DNA from: Anaerolineae bacterium | GTDB taxonomy: Bacteria > Chloroflexota > Anaerolineae > 4572-78 > J111 | Assembly (NCBI GenBank): GCA_020433785.1 | Contig: JAGRCC010000245.1 | Location: 1 to 11,028, forward strand | Direction: 5' to 3' | DNA: 11,028 nucleotides | Shown here: in pieces, positions 7,243-11,028 of the stretch | Layout: each line of letters opens with the position of its first letter | Position numbering within the stretch: position 1 is the first letter of the stretch | Notes under the pieces: generated by a model | The model's input: the letters and a program-made list of their open reading frames with translations, nothing else | The model's database searches: none | What the model was told of the DNA's origin: nothing | Translations under genes and position numbers: made by a program

Positions 7243-7590
7243 ATGTCGATGGATAAGTTAACCCCGGAACAAAAACGTGCCACCAACGTAGAAGTCGATT
7301 TGAAACAGCGCCAAGTTCGGATTATATGGGGTGACGGATTTAAAAGTATTTATCCGCTCGATATGCTGCGTAAAAATTGCCCCTGCGCCGCCTGCAACGA
7401 ACAGCGCAAAGATGATGATCCTCTCCGTATTCTAAAACCGGATCAAGCGATGGCCAGCGGCGATCTAACCCCCGGTAATCCGGTGGAGTTGGTGGGTAAT
7501 TACGCCCTACAATTCAACTGGATCGATGGCCATCGTACGGGTATTTATACGTTTGAGTTTTTGCGCCGGTTGTCGCCAAATAAAGGTTAG
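7243..7590 (+). CDS. DUF971 / gamma-butyrobetaine hydroxylase-like N-terminal domain protein
   Basis: Small cytosolic protein made of one DUF971 (GBBH-like N-terminal) domain. The beta strand V-R-I-I-W-G-D-G is at 25-32. The metal-binding motif C-P-C-A-A-C has Cys46, Cys48 and Cys51, and G-H-R-T-G-I-Y at 96-102 supplies His97. In gamma-butyrobetaine dioxygenase the equivalent domain binds zinc with three Cys in C-x-C-x-x-C and one His, which fits here. In other bacteria DUF971 is fused or linked to Mrp/ApbC iron-sulfur carriers, suggesting a metal or Fe-S role. No such partner or dioxygenase domain is present in this window. At 115 residues it is full length. The ATG at 7243 has GAGG 12 nt upstream; an in-frame ATG at 7249 is an alternative. 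Confidence 0.9.
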   Translation: MSMDKLTPEQKRATNVEVDLKQRQVRIIWGDGFKSIYPLDMLRKNCPCAACNEQRKDDDPLRILKPDQAMASGDLTPGNPVELVGNYALQFNWIDGHRTGIYTFEFLRRLSPNKG

Positions 7591-7628
7591 TCGAAGGCCA
7601 TTTTATCGCTCATTTATGTAAACTTATT

Positions 7629-7657
7629 TTGCAATCTTCCTGTTTTTACTTTACAAT
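7629..7657 (+). promoter_or_regulatory. Promoter for a leaderless transcript of the deacetylase gene
   Basis: TTGCAA (7629-7634) and TACAAT (7652-7657) are separated by exactly 17 nt. The usual start, 7 nt beyond the -10, is 7664, which is the G of the GTG start codon. No Shine-Dalgarno precedes the GTG, as expected for leaderless translation. Confidence 0.65.
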
Positions 7658-7663
7658 AAATGA

Positions 7664-8749
7664 GTGACGACAAATTTTCTAACCCAAAAATTTTCCCTCA
7701 AATTTATAACGATATCGGTTCTATTGGTGCTCGGTGGGGTAATGGCGGTGAGCTGTACCTTCATCCAGGTTGTGCCTGATGACGCCCCTGCTAAATCGAA
7801 CATCGTCTTTGTAACCGTGACTCCTGAACCCAGTTTGACTCTGAGCGAAGGGAAGCGGTTTAAAGAGGCGAGCACCCCCGAGACCCCTCCCAGACCCTAT
7901 TTCGCCGATGCTAATGAGCTGGGTAAGGTGATGGTGCTCGAATACCACCGCATCAGTTATGTTGAAGATCGCTACCAGCGGACTCCCGATAATTTCCGTT
8001 ATGATCTTCAGCGGCTCTATGAGCAGGGTTATTACCCGGTCAATTTCATCGATTTGGTAAATGGCTTGCCTAACGTACCGCCCGGTAAAAAACCGGTGGT
8101 GCTGAGCTTTGACGACTCAGACATCAGCCAGTTTCGCATGTTGCCCGATAATACGATCGATGCCGACAGCGCGGTTGGAATTATGATGAACTTTCATTAC
8201 CAATACGGCGACGATTGGCCACCTCACGCCACGTTTTTTGTACTCGGTAACGATGTTCAAGATAATATCGCCATTTTTGGCCAACCTGAGTGGAGCAAAG
8301 CCAAGCTGCAGTTCTTGGTAGATGTGGGCATGGAGATCGGCAGCCATACCGTCAACCATACCGATCTGTCCGTCGCTACCGCCGAGCGAATTGAATGGGA
8401 ATTGGCTGTTAGCAAGCATGTCATCGAAACGTTAGTGCCCGGCTACACCGTCAAGTCATTGTCGGTTCCGTATGGCGGCTTTCCCTATACCCTTGATTTC
8501 TTAAAGGCCGGTAATTGGGGTGGGTACAATTACAATTACGCTGGTAATGTGGCGGCTTGGGGCGGCCCGTCTGTGTCTCCTTTTGATCCGGCTTTTGAGC
8601 GATATAAGGTCTCTCGCTTGGAGGTTAGCAGCACCTGGATGGACCACTGGCTGGCCTATTTTGAGCAAAACCCCCAGGAATATTACATTTCAGACGGCGA
8701 CCCAAATCGGCTAACTGCGCCACGATTAGAAATTGCGGCAGAGAATTAA
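7664..8749 (+). CDS. Lipoprotein polysaccharide deacetylase family protein (NodB-like)
   Basis: Exported carbohydrate-esterase-family-4-like protein, probably removing acetyl groups from a cell-envelope or matrix polysaccharide. Residues about 11-30 form a hydrophobic signal ending in A-V-S-C, a plausible though imperfect lipobox with Cys31 as lipidation site. A short Pro-rich linker leads to the NodB-like domain from about 88, with L-E-Y-H-R-I (92-97). Motif 1 is S-F-D-D-S-D (148-153, metal Asp151), and H-A-T-F-F-V-L at 188-194 is typical. Motif 2 is S-H-T-V-N-H (227-232), with metal ligands His228 and His232. Motif 3 is S-V-P-Y-G (267-271), where most members have R-x-P-Y, so the conserved Arg is replaced by Ser267. 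The metal triad is intact. The GTG start is supported by the signal peptide and the promoter position. An ATG at 7660 is out of frame. The stop lies inside the terminator stem. Confidence 0.88.
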   Translation: MTTNFLTQKFSLKFITISVLLVLGGVMAVSCTFIQVVPDDAPAKSNIVFVTVTPEPSLTLSEGKRFKEASTPETPPRPYFADANELGKVMVLEYHRISYVEDRYQRTPDNFRYDLQRLYEQGYYPVNFIDLVNGLPNVPPGKKPVVLSFDDSDISQFRMLPDNTIDADSAVGIMMNFHYQYGDDWPPHATFFVLGNDVQDNIAIFGQPEWSKAKLQFLVDVGMEIGSHTVNHTDLSVATAERIEWELAVSKHVIETLVPGYTVKSLSVPYGGFPYTLDFLKAGNWGGYNYNYAGNVAAWGGPSVSPFDPAFERYKVSRLEVSSTWMDHWLAYFEQNPQEYYISDGDPNRLTAPRLEIAAEN

Positions 8750-8784
8750 AAACGGCGTTGGCTTATAGCCAACGCCGTTTTTTT
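8748..8784. terminator. Strong bidirectional rho-independent terminator
   Basis: A perfect 16-bp stem (8748-8763 with 8767-8782) has a 3-nt loop. It is A-rich at its left base and followed by seven T (8778-8784). The deacetylase stop codon forms part of the left base. It lies between the convergent deacetylase and secreted-protein genes and can end both. Confidence 0.92.
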
Positions 8785-8793
8785 ATGTCTATG

Positions 8794-8810
8794 TAATACC
8801 GCCGGTATTA
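8794..8810. repeat. Small perfect dyad at the secreted-protein stop codon
   Basis: Eight-base arms, taataccg (8794-8801) and cggtatta (8803-8810), flank a single central base. The right arm contains the minus-strand stop codon (8808-8810). It may be a secondary hairpin before the main terminator or a protein site. Confidence 0.4.
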
Positions 8811-10052
8811 CTCGCGGTACACCGTGAAATTATCGAAGTCAACGATAGACTTATTATCATTTGATCGCTCTCGTAGATAGACCCCGGTTCCTTTACCCCC
8901 ATATGGCGAGCCGTCTGTATAGGTTTTTAGGAATTTGTCATTCAGGTAAATGGATATGGAGCCGTTACTGGTGCGGGTTATTCGGAGCTTATTCTTTTCA
9001 TTATATCCGTTACTCTGAGCCTCACAATCGCCGCTGGCTTTGGTGCTGTCATGTCGATACAGCCGGTAATCGCAGTTATCCTTCCGATACTCAATTTTGA
9101 ATAGATAATATTCATCTCCGCCTTCACCATTGATATAAATGCCGGCGTCGAACTCTTCACTTTTACCATCGCCATCGCGTTTGAATTCAACTTCAAAAGT
9201 CCCAGTCGTGCGTTCGGCTGCTTTCGGCCCAGGCAAGAAACAGGTTTCATCGTCATAAGCGGTCACTTCATATGTGCCGCTGTTAATATCGGCCGCGCAA
9301 TCGTCATCGCTATCACTATCGATATTAAATTTTCCTTGAGGCCAGTCGTCGTTATCCTCATCAGAGAAATTTTCCTGATACACGATGGGCTGAGGCGTTG
9401 GCGTGGGGAACCTGCTGATGTAAGGAAAATACAAATCGCCGCAGCTATCCGAATTAATGACAGTGAGGGTGCTGGTGCTCTGTTTGATGTTTGTTTCTTC
9501 AAACAGGGGATAAACGGTCGCTTTATAAGCATCCGATCGGTTACAGGCATTGGCGGCTACCTTGCCATTAATGGTAATCGTCGCTGTACCCCCATTGGCT
9601 GCCAGCGGGCCGGGGATAAACCAGGTGGTTTGGCCGTTGTTAACCACTGGCGACCCTGTTCCAGAGAACTGATAGTTGCTTACAACGAAATCTTTGGGGA
9701 ACTCTGAATTGAAAAAGATGTAAGAAACCTGTGAAGCGCCGTTATTTTTAATAGTCACCGTAAAACTTAGGGTGTCATTAGGGGACTTAGTAATCGTGGT
9801 GGGGCTGACGCTAGTACTCAGGTTAGCGGCCGCGATGGTGATATCATCATCGGTTAACCCAAACTCGGCGATAATTTTCTCTCGAAACGATGCCTCGGAA
9901 TCTGCGTTGATCACTGTGGCCTCAACGGTTGGTCCTGCGGCCGGCGCCGGACCGTTAGAAACCCCGACACTCATCGACAGAAAGATTAACACTGCAGCTG
10001 CAAACACGAGGGTTATAAATATTTGTACTTCACTCTTAATTTTTTGAAACAT
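8808..10052 (-). CDS. Secreted two-domain surface protein (DUF11/CARDB-like plus LamG/DUF1080-like fold)
   Basis: No named function. Residues 9-32 are a signal peptide or N-terminal anchor, followed by a short Ala/Pro spacer and a charged segment (50-75). Residues about 80-200 form an Ig-like beta domain of the DUF11/CARDB kind found in bacterial surface proteins: an S-F-T-V-T-I-K-N-N-G strand near 96-105, then P-L-A-A-N-G-G-T-A-T-I-T at 149-160. L-Y-F-P-Y-I-S-R then P-T-P-T-P (207-220) is a junction resembling the Y-L-P-L motif of many Chloroflexota exported proteins. Residues about 225-414 look like a concanavalin-type jelly roll, with strands such as T-F-E-V-E-F, Y-Y-L-F-K-I-E-Y and a closing V-D-F-D-N-F-T-V-Y. 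Acidic clusters (230-236, 246-251) could bind calcium. Six Cys outside the signal (170, 204, 252, 271, 327, 343) could form three disulfides. GAGAGA lies 9 nt before the ATG at 10052. A role in adhesion or glycan binding is inferred. Confidence 0.82.
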   Translation of the reverse strand: MFQKIKSEVQIFITLVFAAAVLIFLSMSVGVSNGPAPAAGPTVEATVINADSEASFREKIIAEFGLTDDDITIAAANLSTSVSPTTITKSPNDTLSFTVTIKNNGASQVSYIFFNSEFPKDFVVSNYQFSGTGSPVVNNGQTTWFIPGPLAANGGTATITINGKVAANACNRSDAYKATVYPLFEETNIKQSTSTLTVINSDSCGDLYFPYISRFPTPTPQPIVYQENFSDEDNDDWPQGKFNIDSDSDDDCAADINSGTYEVTAYDDETCFLPGPKAAERTTGTFEVEFKRDGDGKSEEFDAGIYINGEGGDEYYLFKIEYRKDNCDYRLYRHDSTKASGDCEAQSNGYNEKNKLRITRTSNGSISIYLNDKFLKTYTDGSPYGGKGTGVYLRERSNDNKSIVDFDNFTVYRE

Positions 10053-10095
10053 GTGTCAAAATCTCTCTTTATCTCACTTTCCATTATTGGCATTG

Positions 10096-10124
10096 ATCAT
10101 AATAAAAACTGGTCGCGGTTAGAA
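10096..10124 (-). promoter_or_regulatory. Weak candidate promoter of the secreted-protein gene
   Basis: On the minus strand TATGAT (10101-10096) has TTCTAA 17 nt upstream (10124-10119), a half-matching -35. TATTAT at 10104-10099 is an overlapping alternative. The leader would be about 37 nt. Confidence 0.35.
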
Positions 10125-10153
10125 AAATTGTTTGAAAATTCGTGGCGACCAAT

Positions 10154-10166
10154 AGGGTTGAACCCT
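10154..10166. promoter_or_regulatory. Operator-like perfect dyad AGGGTT-G-AACCCT
   Basis: Six-base perfect arms surround one central base. It lies about 30 bp upstream of the candidate -35 of the secreted-protein gene, a position compatible with a regulator site. A GC-rich partly self-complementary patch follows (to 10193). Chance occurrence is possible. Confidence 0.35.
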
Positions 10167-10413
10167 CCCGTACGGCAGCTGGAAGAGGGGTGGATTTTTC
10201 AAGGTCCTGTATTGAGATAGCTGCTAACTAGGTCTTTAAGTTGGTAAATTTCAAGAGTCGAGAAACTTCTAGGGGAATATTACGTAGAGATCTAGGGCAA
10301 CTGCTAGTATAAATTATTGCGGGAAAGGTGTCATGAGACTTTAGACTGATCAACAGTAGGTCTCAGGTTGGAACTGACTAAAACACCGGTTTATGTCATA
10401 TTTATACCCTCTT

Positions 10414-10442
10414 TTTAGAACTTCAAATTTTTGTGCTATAAT
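10414..10442 (+). promoter_or_regulatory. Extended -10 promoter of the partial coiled-coil gene
   Basis: TATAAT (10437-10442) is a perfect -10 preceded by TGC, the extended -10 element. TTTAGA (10414-10419) lies 17 nt upstream and matches the -35 at four positions. Transcription would start near 10449, 38 nt before the ATG. Confidence 0.75.
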
Positions 10443-10486
10443 TTTATTCAGTTTGGCTGTATTTCATAATTACAAAGGAACACATT

Positions 10487-11028
10487 ATGGTGCTATTTCT
10501 AGGGCTTGCGTTTTTAATCATAATAATTTTGACGGTCGGATTTGGAATCGTTTATCTTTCTACAACGCTCATACTCAAATTCTTCAGTTTCTTAATTAAA
10601 TCTATTTTCGACCAGCCCATTAGCGTAACATCTGCCCCAATCACCGTCAAACGATCGCTGCGTGAGGCCAAACGATACGCGCAGTTAATCCGCAAAACCG
10701 CTCAACAACACCCGGCCGGCCCAATGCAAGATCGTTTGGCGCAAATTATTAAGCCGGTTGATGAATGGTTAGCCAATTTAGACCGGCTGGAAACGTCGCT
10801 TAAAAAGCTATACGGCCAGCGCAATCTTACCCGTGAAATTCGGCAGTTTTCATTTGAAATTGAGAAACTTCATCGTCAACTATTGAATGCGAATGAAGAA
10901 AATTTGGCCTCATTGAGAAGCTTGCTGGAAAGTAAGCGCAAACATCAGCGGGCTTTGCAACAACTCGAATCATTTCAAAACCAGGCTGAATTGAGAATTC
11001 AAAAAATTGCGTCTGATCTGGGGGCCAC
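10487..11028 (+). CDS. Membrane-anchored coiled-coil protein, 3' end beyond window
   Basis: The frame is open from ATG at 10487 to the window edge: 180 complete codons and no stop. AGGAA at 10475-10479 gives a good ribosome site 7 nt upstream, and a strong promoter precedes it. Residues about 2-38 are very hydrophobic (L-F-L-G-L-A-F-L-I-I-I-I-L then V-G-F-G-I-V-Y-L), giving one long or two short membrane helices. From about residue 58 the protein is highly charged and helical, rich in Gln, Leu, Lys, Arg and Glu, with heptad-like spacing through about 85-180. This suggests a long coiled coil. Pro occurs only rarely after residue 75. The cytoplasmic location of the coil is inferred from the basic residues after the helix. 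I do not recognise the family, and a C-terminal domain may follow beyond the window. Confidence 0.82.
   Translation, partial: MVLFLGLAFLIIIILTVGFGIVYLSTTLILKFFSFLIKSIFDQPISVTSAPITVKRSLREAKRYAQLIRKTAQQHPAGPMQDRLAQIIKPVDEWLANLDRLETSLKKLYGQRNLTREIRQFSFEIEKLHRQLLNANEENLASLRSLLESKRKHQRALQQLESFQNQAELRIQKIASDLGA

Larger units (their letters stand above)
10053..10486. other. 434-bp AT-rich divergent intergenic region
   Basis: It separates the secreted-protein gene (minus) from a partial membrane-protein gene (plus). It contains a weak minus promoter, a 13-bp operator-like dyad, a GC-rich patch around 10160-10195, and a strong extended -10 promoter at its right end. The middle part (about 10200-10410) shows no coding character and no RNA family I recognise. 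Confidence 0.6.

Noticed and set aside
7660..7662. ATG just upstream of the deacetylase GTG
   Set aside because: It is out of frame with the signal peptide and leads to a short frame without known features.
10023..10220. 65-residue plus-strand frame spanning the secreted-protein start and gap
   Set aside because: It has no ribosome site or domain and overlaps the promoter region of the opposite gene.
10130..10320. Possible riboswitch or structured RNA
   Set aside because: I compared it by eye with common classes (TPP, SAM, c-di-GMP, cobalamin, glycine) and saw no matching conserved core. Only the simple dyad is retained.
10334..10365. Six-base inverted repeat tgagac/gtctca with a 20-nt loop
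   Set aside because: The arms are short and the loop long, so it could easily arise by chance, and no T-tract follows.
10393..10599. 68-residue plus-strand frame
   Set aside because: It overlaps the extended -10 promoter and the better supported gene at 10487 in another frame.

Overview
The window looks like ordinary chromosome from a Chloroflexota bacterium, most likely of the Anaerolineae or a related class. The evidence is indirect. Surface proteins carry Thr/Pro stalks (TPEPTD repeats), one secreted protein has the Tyr-Phe-Pro-Tyr...PTPTP junction often seen in that phylum, base composition is moderate GC, and the RNB nuclease has a short non-cold-shock N-terminus. There are no rRNA, tRNA, CRISPR or intact mobile elements.

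Layout: (1) 27-2114 (+), a 695-residue single-pass membrane protein with a tyrosine-recombinase-like N-terminal domain lacking catalytic residues, a long Pro-rich cytoplasmic region, a membrane helix, a Thr/Pro stalk and an FN3-like outer domain. (2) 2249-3604 (-), a B12-binding-type radical SAM protein with a TTG start; a bidirectional terminator and a REP-like inverted repeat lie between it and gene 1. (3) 3888-5099 (+), an AI-2E family (PerM-like) membrane protein, divergent from gene 2, with clear promoters for both. (4) 5117-6934 (-), an RNase II/R-family exoribonuclease, convergent with gene 3 across a 17-nt gap. (5) 7243-7590 (+), a stand-alone DUF971 / GBBH-like N-terminal domain protein. 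(6) 7664-8749 (+), a lipoprotein polysaccharide deacetylase that appears to be transcribed leaderless. (7) 8808-10052 (-), a secreted two-domain protein; a perfect 16-bp terminator hairpin separates it from gene 6. (8) 10487 to the end (+), the start of a membrane-anchored coiled-coil protein that is cut off by the window edge.

Strand changes at almost every gene, and most genes have their own promoter, so this is a string of single-gene units rather than one operon or pathway. Three products are exported or surface-facing (genes 1, 6, 7), two more are membrane proteins (3, 8), and the rest are cytosolic (2, 4, 5). I see no coherent new multi-gene system. The most unusual items are the inactive integrase-like domain recruited into a transmembrane sensor-like protein, the probable leaderless GTG start of the deacetylase, and a G-free 9-bp tandem repeat just upstream of the DUF971 promoter.
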